In this document: piece after piece, positions 1 through 8,534 of the stretch | Position numbering within the stretch: position 1 is the stretch's first letter | How the letters are laid out: each line of letters opens with the position of its first letter | Source of the DNA: Rhodoferax sediminis | GTDB lineage: Bacteria; Pseudomonadota; Gammaproteobacteria; Burkholderiales; Burkholderiaceae_C | DNA: 64,000 bases | Direction of reading: 5' to 3' | Assembly: GCF_006970865.1 (NCBI RefSeq) | Contig: NZ_CP035503.1 | Coordinates: 4,105,001-4,169,000, forward strand | The notes under the pieces: generated by a model | Told to the model about the DNA's origin: nothing | Databases searched by the model: none | The model's input: the letters and a program-made list of their open reading frames with translations, nothing else | Program-made: the position numbers and the translations under genes

Positions 1-678
1 GTTTCGTACAACGCGGGCTACACCAATGTGCACGAGCTGATTCCCTGGCGCACCTTGACCGGGCGCCAGCAGTTCTATCTCGACCACCCCTGGATGATTG
101 CGTTCGGCGAAGGCCTGGCGAGCTACCGCCCGCCGGTGGACTTGAAGACGACCGCTGGCATGCAGGGCATCAAGCCCAACGGCAATCCCGAGATTGCGCT
201 GAGCTTCATCACGCCGCACCAGAAGTGGGGGATTCACTCCACCTACACCGACAACCTGCTGATGCTCACGCTCAGCCGCGGCGGGCCCTGTGTGTGGATC
301 AGCGAAGACGACGCGAAACGCATCGGGATCGTGGACAACGACTGGATCGAACTGTTCAACGTCAATGGCGCGCTCACGGCCCGTGCCGTCGTGAGCCAGC
401 GGGTGCTGCCCGGCATGGTCATGATGTATCACGCCCAGGAGAAAATTATCAACACACCGGGCTCGGAGATCACCGGGGCGCGCGGCGGTATTCACAATTC
501 GGTGACACGGATCGTGCTCAAGCCGACGCACATGATCGGCGGCTACGCGCAGTTCAGCTACGGCTTCAACTACTACGGCACGATCGGCACCAATCGCGAC
601 GAATTCGTGCTGGTTCGCAAAATGGCCAAGGTCGACTGGCTGGATACACCCGCCCCTGCGACGCCCGCGACCGCCTGA
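1..678 (+). CDS. narG: Respiratory nitrate reductase alpha subunit, C-terminal part (partial)
   Basis: The reading frame is open from base 1, so this is the 3' end of a gene that starts outside the window. About 225 residues are visible. They match the C-terminal molybdopterin-dinucleotide-binding domain of NarG, the catalytic subunit that reduces nitrate to nitrite on the cytoplasmic face of the membrane. Recognisable stretches are HSTYTDN, the segment around PCVWISEDDA and the late GGYAQFSYGFNYYG block. narH, narJ and narI follow directly in the same direction, which confirms the call. The Mo- and FeS-binding N-terminal parts are not in view. Confidence 0.95.
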   Translation, partial: VSYNAGYTNVHELIPWRTLTGRQQFYLDHPWMIAFGEGLASYRPPVDLKTTAGMQGIKPNGNPEIALSFITPHQKWGIHSTYTDNLLMLTLSRGGPCVWISEDDAKRIGIVDNDWIELFNVNGALTARAVVSQRVLPGMVMMYHAQEKIINTPGSEITGARGGIHNSVTRIVLKPTHMIGGYAQFSYGFNYYGTIGTNRDEFVLVRKMAKVDWLDTPAPATPATA

Positions 679-698
679 CCCGCACAAGGAGAATCCGC

Positions 699-2214
699 AT
701 GAAAATACGCGCCCAAATCGGCATGGTACTCAATCTGGACAAGTGCATCGGCTGCCATACCTGCTCCGTCACCTGTAAAAACGTATGGACCAGCCGCCCC
801 GGCATGGAATACGCCTGGTTCAACAACGTCGAGACCAAGCCCGGCATTGGTTACCCCAAGGAATGGGAAAACCAGGACAAGTGGAACGGTGGCTGGATTC
901 GAAAGGCTAACGGCAAGATCGAGCCGCGCCAGGGGGTCAAGTGGAAATTGCTGATGCGCATCTTTGCCAACCCCAATCTGCCGGAAATAGACGACTACTA
1001 CGAACCCTTCACCTTCGATTACGCCCATCTGCAATCGGCACCGGAAATGACGGCGACGCCCACCGCGCGGCCCCGCAGTCTCATCACCGGTCAGCGCATG
1101 GAAAAAATTGAGTGGGGCCCGAACTGGGAAGAAATACTGGGCGGGGAATTCAGCAAGCGCTCAAAGGACAGGAATTTTGATGACATCCAGAAGGACATCT
1201 ACGGCCAGTTCGAAAACACCTTCATGATGTACCTGCCCCGGCTGTGCGAGCACTGCCTGAATCCGGCGTGTGTCGCCAGCTGCCCGTCGGGTTCGATCTA
1301 CAAGCGCGAGGAAGATGGCATTGTCCTGATCGACCAGGACAAGTGCCGCGGCTGGCGTATGTGCGTGAGTGGCTGCCCCTACAAGAAGATCTACTACAAC
1401 TGGAAATCCGGCAAGGCCGAGAAGTGCACTTTCTGCTACCCGCGTATCGAGGTGGGCCAGCCCACCGTGTGCAGCGAGACCTGCGTGGGGCGCATCCGGT
1501 ACCTGGGCGTGCTGCTGTATGACGCCGACCGCATCCAGGAAGCGGCCAGCGTGGAACACGACCGCGACCTCTACCAGGCGCAACTCGATATCTTCCTCGA
1601 CCCGTTCGACCCCAAGGTGATCGAGCAGGCGCGCGCTGACGGGATTCCCGACGCCTGGATGGATGCGGCGCGCAAGAGCCCCGTCTACAAAATGGCGGTG
1701 CAATGGAAAGTCGCACTGCCGCTGCACCCCGAATACCGCACGCTGCCCATGGTCTGGTACGTGCCGCCGCTGTCGCCTATCACGGCCGCAGCCAACGCGG
1801 GACAAGTGGGTATCAACGGCGAGATTCCCGACGTCAGCCAATTGCGAATTCCGGTCAAGTACCTGGCCAACTTGCTGACCGCCGGCGACACCATGCCTGT
1901 GGTACGTGCACTCGAGCGCATGCTGGCCATGCGGGCCTACCAGCGCGAAAAGCATGTGGACGGCCGCATCAACCTCGCGGCGCTGAACCAGGTCCAGATG
2001 AGCCAGGCCGTGGTGGAAGACATGTACCAGACCATGGCGATTGCCAACTACGAGGACCGCTTCGTCATCCCGACCTCGCACCGTGAATACGCGGAGAACA
2101 CGTTCGACATGCGGGGGGGCTTCGTTCGGCAACGGATGCTCGGACGGTGCCAGCGAAACGAGCCTGTTTGGCGGCATCAAGAAACGCACGATCCCGATCA
2201 AGGCGGAGGTTTGA
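699..2214 (+). CDS. narH: Respiratory nitrate reductase beta subunit (apparent frameshift near the 3' end)
   Basis: NarH carries electrons by iron-sulfur clusters from NarI to NarG. The ATG at 699 follows a GGAG-type ribosome site, and the protein opens with the expected cluster motif (Cys16, 19, 22, 26). Further Cys groups appear at LCEHCLNPAC, CRGWRMCVSGCP and KCTFCYP. The Trp in CRGW is the usual NarH substitution that gives a 3Fe-4S cluster. The original frame runs past the expected end. After the run of seven G at 2113-2119, the family C-terminus (SFGNGCSDGASETSLFGG, ending IKAEV) is found in another frame and stops at 2212-2214, three bases before narJ. Removing one G (or adding two) repairs the gene. 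This is either a sequencing indel or a true lesion affecting the last ~33 codons. Confidence 0.9.
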
Positions 2215-2217
2215 ATT

Positions 2218-2925
2218 ATGGCCATCCACAATACAAGTTTGACCCTGCGCGTCCTTGCCGGATTGTTGTCGTACCCGGGCGCGGAACTGCACGCACACCT
2301 GGCCGCCATGCGCGACGTGTTGCACAACGAGCGCGCCATCGGCGTCGACCGGCTTGTTGAACTCGACGCCCTGATCGACTCGCTGATTCAGGCAGACGCC
2401 ATGAACTCGGAAGCCGCCTATGTGGAATTGTTCGATCGCGGGCATTCCACCTCGCTGCATCTTTTCGAGCACGTTCACGGCGATTCACGAGACCGCGGTC
2501 CGGCCATGATCGATCTGGCGCAGACCTATGAAAAGGCCGGCCTGTACCTGGCGCCCGACGAACTGCCCGACTATCTGCCCGCGGTGCTGGAGTTTGTCTC
2601 GACCCAGCCACCGAAGGAAGCCCGGGCCTTTCTGGCCGAGATGGCGCACATTTTCAACACCTTGTTTGGCGCCCTTCAGCAACGCCAGAGCGCTTATGCC
2701 AGCGTCCTTGGCGCCTTGCTGGAGCTGGCGGGTGAAAAGGCCCAGCCGGTCAAGCAGGCGCCGGAGGAGTCACTGGATGCCAGTTGGGTCGAGCCCCTGG
2801 CGTTCGATGGCTGCTCGTCGCAGGGACAGGCCAAACCCGGCCAACCGCAACCCATTCACATTGTCAGAGCGGAGCCCGGCCGCTCCATGCCCAAGACCGC
2901 TTCCGGGCAAGGAGCCTCCGTATGA
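2218..2925 (+). CDS. narJ: Nitrate reductase molybdenum cofactor assembly chaperone
   Basis: NarJ is a cytoplasmic chaperone needed to load cofactors into NarGH before membrane attachment; it is not part of the final enzyme. The 235-residue length fits the family. The helical N-terminal half ([18 protein letters not shown]) and the segment [30 protein letters not shown] are characteristic of NarJ/TorD-type chaperones. It begins three bases after the repaired narH stop and overlaps narI by four bases (ATGA), so it is translated as part of the nar operon. Confidence 0.95.
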   Translation: MAIHNTSLTLRVLAGLLSYPGAELHAHLAAMRDVLHNERAIGVDRLVELDALIDSLIQADAMNSEAAYVELFDRGHSTSLHLFEHVHGDSRDRGPAMIDLAQTYEKAGLYLAPDELPDYLPAVLEFVSTQPPKEARAFLAEMAHIFNTLFGALQQRQSAYASVLGALLELAGEKAQPVKQAPEESLDASWVEPLAFDGCSSQGQAKPGQPQPIHIVRAEPGRSMPKTASGQGASV

Positions 2926-3656
2926 ACGCCCTCGACACCTTCCTGTTTGGCTACTACCCGTACATCTGCCTGACCGTCTTTCTGCTTGGCAGTCTGCTGC
3001 GTTTTGACCGTGACCAGTACACGTGGAAAAGCGACTCGTCGCAGCTCCTGCGCACCGGGCAACTGCGCTGGGGCAGCAACCTTTTCCACATCGGTGTGCT
3101 GTTCCTGTTCTTCGGCCACTTCTTTGGCATGCTGACCCCCCACGTCGTGTACGAGCACTTCATCGGCGCCGGCGCCAAGCAATTGACGGCCATGGTCAGC
3201 GGCGGCATCGCCGGAGTACTCGGCTTCATTGGCCTGACGATCCTGCTGCATCGCCGCCTGGCCGACCCGCGCATCCGGGCCACTTCGAAAACCAGCGACA
3301 TCACGATCGTCGTCTTGCTCTGGCTCCAGCTCGCGCTCGGATTGGCCACGATTCCACTCTCGGCCCAACACCTGGATGGCAGCATGATGCTGCTTCTGGC
3401 CGAGTGGGCGCAACGCATCGTGACCTTCCGCACCGGCGCCGTTGAACTTCTTGCCGGTGCGAGCTGGGTGTTCAAGGTCCACATGTTCCTGGGCATGACC
3501 ATTTTCCTGATCTTTCCGTTCACCCGACTGGTGCACGTGTGGAGCGGATTTGCATCGATCACTTATCTCGTCCGTCCATATCAGGTGGTGCGCAGCCGCA
3601 GGCTGAACGTCCCCAAGGACCAGAACCTGCCACGCCAGCCCGGCGCCGGCGTATAA
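2922..3656 (+). CDS. narI: Respiratory nitrate reductase gamma subunit (cytochrome b)
   Basis: NarI is the membrane di-heme b subunit that oxidises quinol and passes electrons to NarH. I chose ATG 2922, which overlaps the narJ stop by four bases; a longer open frame reaching back to 2784 has no support. The 244-residue protein starts [20 protein letters not shown] and has five hydrophobic segments. Histidines expected to bind heme are visible in [17 protein letters not shown] and in [26 protein letters not shown]. The length is typical of the family. Confidence 0.95.
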   Translation: MNALDTFLFGYYPYICLTVFLLGSLLRFDRDQYTWKSDSSQLLRTGQLRWGSNLFHIGVLFLFFGHFFGMLTPHVVYEHFIGAGAKQLTAMVSGGIAGVLGFIGLTILLHRRLADPRIRATSKTSDITIVVLLWLQLALGLATIPLSAQHLDGSMMLLLAEWAQRIVTFRTGAVELLAGASWVFKVHMFLGMTIFLIFPFTRLVHVWSGFASITYLVRPYQVVRSRRLNVPKDQNLPRQPGAGV

Positions 3657-3668
3657 CCAGGAACCATC

Positions 3669-4466
3669 ATGCCGACCGACACACTGACATCTCACGCCTC
3701 CAACATTGCCGTGGCCTACGTCAATGGCGTGGCCCTGAACCGCCCCGACGAAATGGTCGCGCCCGACGAACTGCGCCAGCGCGGTTGTACTGAACTGTTG
3801 CGCCAGGCCGCACAAGCCGCCGGACTCCTCGCCGACGACGATGCACCATCCTTTGACGGCGTTATCAGCGAATTGGCGGCACAGGCCATTGACAGCCTGA
3901 TCGAGCAGCAACTGAAGGTGCCTGACCCGTCTGAGGAGGCCTGTCGGCGTCATCACGCTGCGAATCAGGGCACCTACCGCACGGGCGAAAAGGTGCGCGT
4001 GCGGCACATCCTGTTTGCGGTGACGCCGGGCGTTGATGTTGTGGCACTGCGCAAACGCGCGGAAGCCGCATTGCTCGACGTACGCTGCCACAACGGCGAT
4101 ATGGATCACTTTGCGGGCACAGCCCGCGAGTTGTCCAACTGCCCCAGTGGGGCCGAGGGTGGCGACCTGGGCTGGCTGAGTGCCAGCGACTGCGCCCCCG
4201 AATTCGCCCGTGAATTATTCGGCCACATCGAAGTGGGTGTGTTGCCACGTCTGGTGCACAGCCGCTTCGGACTGCACGTTGTGGAAGTGCTGGAACGCGA
4301 GTCCGGCACTGCGCAGCCGTTTGAGTCGGTACGCGGCGCGGTGACGATGTCGCTGCGACAACAGGCGTATGTCACCGCACTGCGTCAGTACCTGCGCCTG
4401 CTGGCCGGTGCGGCCCGTCTTGAAGGCATCGACCTCGACGCGGCCGACACGCCTCTGGTCCAGTAA
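3669..4466 (+). CDS. Parvulin-type peptidyl-prolyl cis-trans isomerase in the nar operon
   Basis: This 265-residue protein contains a PpiC/parvulin rotamase core at about residues 110-215: KVRVRHILFAVTPGVD, then GGDLGWLSASDCAPEFARELF, then RFGLHVVEVLERE. The N-terminal ~100 residues are helical, as in NifM- and SurA-like proteins. No signal peptide is obvious, so it probably acts in the cytoplasm. It starts 12 bases after narI in the same direction. In many betaproteobacteria a parvulin gene follows narI and is thought to help nitrate reductase folding; that role is inferred from position. Its end converges on the next minus-strand gene. Confidence 0.9.
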   Translation: MPTDTLTSHASNIAVAYVNGVALNRPDEMVAPDELRQRGCTELLRQAAQAAGLLADDDAPSFDGVISELAAQAIDSLIEQQLKVPDPSEEACRRHHAANQGTYRTGEKVRVRHILFAVTPGVDVVALRKRAEAALLDVRCHNGDMDHFAGTARELSNCPSGAEGGDLGWLSASDCAPEFARELFGHIEVGVLPRLVHSRFGLHVVEVLERESGTAQPFESVRGAVTMSLRQQAYVTALRQYLRLLAGAARLEGIDLDAADTPLVQ

Positions 4467-4509
4467 CCCCACCAAGTCGGGCTGGCGGACTTTGCGGCAG
4501 ATACCCGCG

Positions 4510-4914
4510 TCAGCTCAGTATCACAGGCTGTCCCTGGCGGTCGAACGGGATAAAGGATCCCAGCAAACCGGCCTTGATGGATTCCACCATGCGCTGCAAA
4601 GGCACCTCCGCATCCTCGCTGGTCGGTGCCAGTCCACCGCTTCCTGCCAACGCAGCGACAAACACAATGGCCCATTCATGTCCGAACTCGCGCGACTCCT
4701 CGACCAGTGCGGAAAACGTATCCAGTTCTTCCGGCATCTTGTCCACACACATGAGCGGCGTCAATGCGCCCCCCATTCCCGACTGAAAGCGGGAATGTTG
4801 TTCTGGTGTGGCGTCATCCGGCAGGTCAGCACCCGAGAATACAAACAGCAAGCGCTGCGGCTCGACCTGCTGTCGGGTCGCCAGCAACAAGTCGTCAAAG
4901 CTCGAAATCATCAT
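4510..4914 (-). CDS. Hypothetical protein
   Basis: I do not recognise the family. ATG at 4914 is preceded by GGAGAG at good spacing, giving 134 residues; the longer open frame upstream to 5145 reads through the 3' end of the neighbouring membrane gene's region and looks non-coding. The protein is soluble and acidic, starts MMISSFDDLLLATRQQVEPQ and contains LLFVFSGADLPDD and WAIVFVAALAGSGG. It lies downstream of the hemN and TauE-like genes on the same strand, so it may be cotranscribed and linked to anaerobic metabolism, but no function can be assigned. Confidence 0.65.
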   Translation of the reverse strand: MMISSFDDLLLATRQQVEPQRLLFVFSGADLPDDATPEQHSRFQSGMGGALTPLMCVDKMPEELDTFSALVEESREFGHEWAIVFVAALAGSGGLAPTSEDAEVPLQRMVESIKAGLLGSFIPFDRQGQPVILS

Positions 4915-5023
4915 CGGTTCTCTCCACTGAATTGAGGTTCGGCGAATGCCACAAAAATGTCTTTCCTGTTCTCTGGAGACGTCGGCCGCCCAAATGACCT
5001 GGTGCTCAAGCTGGGCGAGGCCC

Positions 5024-5701
5024 TCAGGAGGTGAGACACCATGGCGCCGTATTATGCGCAAAGCCCATCCACAATGCCCAGCCCGAGCTGGCCGCCAGCG
5101 CCATGCCCGCCACACGGACGCCCCAGCGGCCCGAGCCATCGCCACGCAGGTGCAGCAGCAGCCAGGGGCCGGTCATGAGTGAGACGCTGCTGCCGAGCGC
5201 AAAAAGCGCCATGACCGCTGCGCCTTCCAGCGGGCGGCTGGTCAATGCGGCCACCAGCAACGCCGAATAAAGCAGGCCGCACGGCAGGAACGTCCATAGC
5301 GCGCCGATCGCCAAGGGGCCGCCGTGCCCCCACGCTGCGTTGACTGCCCTGACCTTGCTCCAGACCTTGCGGGCAGGCGCCTCCAGCCAGACCGGCTGGC
5401 GGGCCCGCCACAGCAAGGCCAGTCCCATCACGACGGCCGCCACATGAAAGAGCGTCCAGGCCGGTCGCAGCGCTGCAGATTGGGTACTCAGCCAGCCAAC
5501 CCCCTGCAGCGAAGCGGCTGCAACCGCACCCAGTGCGGAGTAGCCCAACAGCCGCCCCAGCTGGAATGCTCCCATGGCGAGGGATGGGCGCGCACCGGCC
5601 GCCTGCCCAAGGCCCGCGCAGGCGGCACCGCACATGGCAAGGCAGTGCGGTCCGCCCACCAGGCCCATCAGCAATGCGGTCACGGCAAGCGAGGTTTGCA
5701 T
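5024..5701 (-). CDS. Sulfite exporter TauE/SafE-like (DsbD_2-type) membrane protein
   Basis: A 225-residue protein with about six membrane helices. It opens MQTSLAVTALLMGLVGGPHC followed by LAMCGAACAGLG. The GGPHCxxMCG signature is typical of the TauE/SafE-like/UreH-like membrane family often found beside cbb3 oxidase and hemN genes, where a role in metal or cytochrome assembly is suspected. The conserved Cys pair suits metal or thiol handling. It begins nine bases after hemN ends, so the two genes form one transcription unit. Substrate unknown. Confidence 0.85.
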   Translation of the reverse strand: MQTSLAVTALLMGLVGGPHCLAMCGAACAGLGQAAGARPSLAMGAFQLGRLLGYSALGAVAAASLQGVGWLSTQSAALRPAWTLFHVAAVVMGLALLWRARQPVWLEAPARKVWSKVRAVNAAWGHGGPLAIGALWTFLPCGLLYSALLVAALTSRPLEGAAVMALFALGSSVSLMTGPWLLLHLRGDGSGRWGVRVAGMALAASSGWALWMGFAHNTAPWCLTS

Positions 5702-5710
5702 GGACGCGCT

Positions 5711-7093
5711 TCAGATGATTCTGGAATACCGCGCGCGGTTGCGGTCCGCCTGCAAATAGCGGTCAAAGACCATGGCCACGGCCCGCACAAAAAACCAGCC
5801 ACGGGCAGTGACCTGGAGACCTGCGTCGCCGAACACCACCAAACCCTGCTCCTCCAGCGCCCGCAGGGCTTCGAGCTCGGCGGCAAAGTAGCGCCGGAAA
5901 TCCAGCAGGAACGCCAGCTCGATCGGCTCAAACTGAAGCTCCCCCTGGCACATCAGTGCCATGATGACCGCGCGGCGCACCAGATCGTCGCGGTTCAGCG
6001 CCAGGCCCCGTACGATAGGCAAACGCCCCTGATCCAGATGGTCGTAATACTCGTTCAGGGTCTTGGCGTTCTGGCTGTAGGTGGCCCCGATGCGGCCAAT
6101 CGCAGACACGCCCAGCGCAATAAGGTCGCAATCGGGCTGCGTGCTGTAGCCCTGGAAGTTGCGGTGCAGCCGCCCCTGGCGCTTGGCCACCGCCAGGGCG
6201 TCGTTCGGCAGCGCAAAATGATCCATGCCTACATAAACATAACCAGCATCCAAAAAGGCCGAAATTGAGCGAGACAGCATTTCGACCTTGGCGGCCCCCG
6301 CGGGCAAATCCGCCGTGACAATGCGACGCTGCGGCTTGAAGCGCTCCGGCAGGTGGGCATAGGCATACAGCGCGATGCGATCCGGCCGCAGCTCGACCAC
6401 CTGGGCCAGCGTGCGGTCGAACGACTCGGGCGTTTGTTGCGGCAAACCGTAGATCAGATCCACATTGACCGACTCAAATCCCTGCTGCCGGGCGGCCTCC
6501 ACCAGCGCAAACACCTGTTCGGCGGGCTGCACACGGTGCACGGCCTTCTGGACCGCCGGATCAAAGTCCTGAACCCCGAAGCTCAGGCGGTTGAAGCCGA
6601 GTTCCGCCAACGTCGCCAGACGCGAGGCATTCACCGTTCGCGGATCGATCTCGATGGAATACTCACCCCCCGGAGCGAGCGAGAAACTGCGCCGCAACAT
6701 GACCATCAACTCGCGCAGCTCGGCGTCATTGAGAAAGGTCGGGGTGCCACCACCCAGATGCAATTGGCTAACGACCTGGCCGCCGCCCAACTGCGCCGTA
6801 TGAAGATCGATTTCACGACTCAGGTAACGCAGATAGGGTGCTGATCGCTCGTGGTGTTTTGTAATAATCTTGTTGCAGGCACAGTAGTAACACAGTGACT
6901 CGCAAAACGGGATATGCACATAAATCGATAGCGGCAACGCCATCGCGGCGCCCCCGTTGCGGCGCTGCTTGAGTGCCAGCTCGTAGTCGTCTACGGTGAA
7001 CGCCTCGACAAAGCGATCTGCTGTCGGATATGAGGTGTAGCGCGGCCCCGGCACATCAAATTGGGCAAGCAGCTCGGGCGAAACAACATTCAT
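5711..7093 (-). CDS. hemN: Oxygen-independent coproporphyrinogen III oxidase
   Basis: HemN is the radical SAM enzyme that converts coproporphyrinogen III to protoporphyrinogen IX without oxygen in heme synthesis. The radical SAM motif CESLCYYC (Cys64, 68, 71) is intact, followed by the SAM-site segment QLHLGGGTPTFL. There are two candidate ATGs, 7102 and 7093. The AGAGG ribosome site sits directly against the first and nine bases before the second, so I prefer 7093 (460 residues; family about 455-460). A divergent Fnr-type box lies about 55 bases upstream, fitting anaerobic induction. Confidence 0.95.
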   Translation of the reverse strand: MNVVSPELLAQFDVPGPRYTSYPTADRFVEAFTVDDYELALKQRRNGGAAMALPLSIYVHIPFCESLCYYCACNKIITKHHERSAPYLRYLSREIDLHTAQLGGGQVVSQLHLGGGTPTFLNDAELRELMVMLRRSFSLAPGGEYSIEIDPRTVNASRLATLAELGFNRLSFGVQDFDPAVQKAVHRVQPAEQVFALVEAARQQGFESVNVDLIYGLPQQTPESFDRTLAQVVELRPDRIALYAYAHLPERFKPQRRIVTADLPAGAAKVEMLSRSISAFLDAGYVYVGMDHFALPNDALAVAKRQGRLHRNFQGYSTQPDCDLIALGVSAIGRIGATYSQNAKTLNEYYDHLDQGRLPIVRGLALNRDDLVRRAVIMALMCQGELQFEPIELAFLLDFRRYFAAELEALRALEEQGLVVFGDAGLQVTARGWFFVRAVAMVFDRYLQADRNRARYSRII

Positions 7094-7148
7094 CAACGAC
7101 ATCCTCTTCTTGCATGCCCAACTGTGCCGTCAATTGCCCGAAAGTTGA

Positions 7149-7162
7149 TTGACATAAGTCAA
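7149..7162. promoter_or_regulatory. Fnr/Anr-type binding site between hemN and fnr
   Basis: TTGACATAAGTCAA is a perfect dyad of two TTGAC half-sites with a 4-base spacer. It differs from the FNR consensus TTGAT-N4-ATCAA at one symmetric position. It lies between the divergent hemN and fnr starts and could activate hemN and autoregulate fnr. Confidence 0.8.
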
Positions 7163-7212
7163 CCTGAGGCGATACTTGCTCGTCAACAATTGAGCCACAT
7201 CAGGAGGGCAGC

Positions 7213-8004
7213 ATGTTTATTCCCATTGCCGAACCAACAAAGGAGCCCGTCGCAGTTTTCAAAGGTGGCGTCGTGCCGCTCAACATGAAGCCGCAAACCA
7301 TCAAGGTCGCCTGCTCCAACTGCAACCTGCGGGAGTTGTGCATGCCCCTGGACCTGAATGCCGAAGAATTGCGCCGTATCGACGAGCTGGTGACCACGAG
7401 GCGCAAGGTCAAGCGCGGGGCCACATTGTTCCACAATGGTGAGAAGTTCAACTCGCTCTATGCCATTCGCACCGGTTTCTTCAAAACCTGTGTGGCGGCC
7501 GAGGACGGGCGCGATCAGGTCACGGGCTTCCAGATGGCCGGAGAAGTCGTTGGGCTCGACGGCATCGTCAACGATCATCACACCTGCAATGCCATCGCAC
7601 TGGAGGATGCCGAAGTCTGCGTCATGCCATTCGAGCGGATCGAGGAGCTGTCGCGCGAAGTCAATGCCCTGCAGCGCCATGTCCACAAGATCATGAGCCG
7701 CGAGATCGTGCGCGAGCACGGGGTCATGCTGCTGCTGGGCAGCATGCGGGCCGAAGAGCGCCTGGCGGCATTTTTACTGAATCTGGCGCAGCGCCTGCAT
7801 GCACGCGGCTTCTCGCCATCCGAGCTGGTACTGCGCATGACGCGCGAAGAAATTGGCAGCTACCTCGGCCTCAAGCTCGAAACGGTCAGCCGCACATTCT
7901 CGAAATTTGCGGAAGACGGCATCGTCGAGGTCAGGCAGCGCCATATCCGCATACTCGATGCGCCCGCCTTGCAACACATGGCCCATCCCGTGGCCTGCCA
8001 CTAA
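7213..8004 (+). CDS. fnr: Fnr-type oxygen-sensing transcription regulator
   Basis: A 263-residue Crp/Fnr family activator. The N-terminal cysteines C34, C37 and C43 (CSNCNLRELC) and a fourth at C136 (EDAEVC) match the four ligands of the oxygen-labile 4Fe-4S cluster in FNR. A cyclic-nucleotide-fold domain spans about 60-160. The C-terminal winged helix contains MTREEIGSYLGLKLETVSRT, whose E-x-x-S-R recognition residues read TTGAT half-sites. A strong AGGAGGG ribosome site precedes the ATG. Fnr-type boxes in this window upstream of hemN/fnr, ccoN and ccoI mark likely targets. Orthologs are also called Btr or Anr. Confidence 0.94.
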   Translation: MFIPIAEPTKEPVAVFKGGVVPLNMKPQTIKVACSNCNLRELCMPLDLNAEELRRIDELVTTRRKVKRGATLFHNGEKFNSLYAIRTGFFKTCVAAEDGRDQVTGFQMAGEVVGLDGIVNDHHTCNAIALEDAEVCVMPFERIEELSREVNALQRHVHKIMSREIVREHGVMLLLGSMRAEERLAAFLLNLAQRLHARGFSPSELVLRMTREEIGSYLGLKLETVSRTFSKFAEDGIVEVRQRHIRILDAPALQHMAHPVACH

Positions 8005-8030
8005 ACCGGCGCGCCGACACCGGCCAGGGT

Positions 8031-8267
8031 TCAGTGATTGACCTCGGCCGCTGACATCGCCAGCAGCGCGGTCAGCGCGCTCGACACCATGGTAATGACC
8101 CAGAAGGCGAAGAACGCGAGGGTGTAAACCCCCAGACTGGACATTGCGACCGGCTGGCCAAACCAGCGCAGGTCTTGCGGATCCACCATAGCAAACACCA
8201 GCGTCTCCAGCGCGCCGGCCACCAGAAATGCCGGCCATACGATCCACATCAACCGTCGCGTCCACAT
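8031..8267 (-). CDS. Small membrane protein at the end of the cco operon
   Basis: A 78-residue protein with two or three hydrophobic segments, starting MWTRRLMWIVWPAFLVAGAL. ATG 8267 has a GGGAGA ribosome site at good spacing and is preferred over an upstream start at 8291. Family not recognised. It is 33 bases downstream of ccoH on the same strand and converges on the end of fnr, so it is probably the last gene of the ccoNOQPGH operon. A role in oxidase assembly is only suggested by position. Confidence 0.75.
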   Translation of the reverse strand: MWTRRLMWIVWPAFLVAGALETLVFAMVDPQDLRWFGQPVAMSSLGVYTLAFFAFWVITMVSSALTALLAMSAAEVNH

Positions 8268-8300
8268 GCTCTTCTCCCGTTGCTGGTGCACCGCCGCACC

Positions 8301-8525
8301 TCAGGGTTTGGCCGCCACGGGCGCCTTGGGCACAGCCCCGAGCGTAGCCCGGTCGCGGTGGGTTTCGACTCTTTGGTGGTAGTAACTGTCTTCCACCGGG
8401 TCGGGGAAGGCGACGGCAAGGTAGGCCAACGCGAAACTGACCATGACCATCAAGGCAGGGCCCGCAATCACCATCCAGAGAAGGCCAAATTTCCACCAGG
8501 GTCGCCGCGCGCAATCGTCTTTCAT
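8301..8525 (-). CDS. ccoH: FixH/CcoH-like cbb3 oxidase assembly protein
   Basis: A short 74-residue protein with one membrane segment (FGLLWMVIAGPALMVMVSFA) followed by DPVEDSYYHQRVETHRDR, the typical FixH pattern of a helix and then a D/E-x-Y-Y motif. CcoH helps assemble or stabilise cbb3 oxidase. It is shorter than many FixH proteins, which have a periplasmic domain of 100 or more residues; short versions are common in betaproteobacteria. It starts nine bases after ccoG ends. Confidence 0.85.
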   Translation of the reverse strand: MKDDCARRPWWKFGLLWMVIAGPALMVMVSFALAYLAVAFPDPVEDSYYHQRVETHRDRATLGAVPKAPVAAKP

Positions 8526-8534
8526 ATTGACTCC

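Noticed and set aside
225..2360. A single 711-residue open frame across narG and narH
   Set aside because: The first 158 residues are narG read in the wrong frame. The true narH starts at 699, and the frame only extends to 2360 because of the G-run frameshift.
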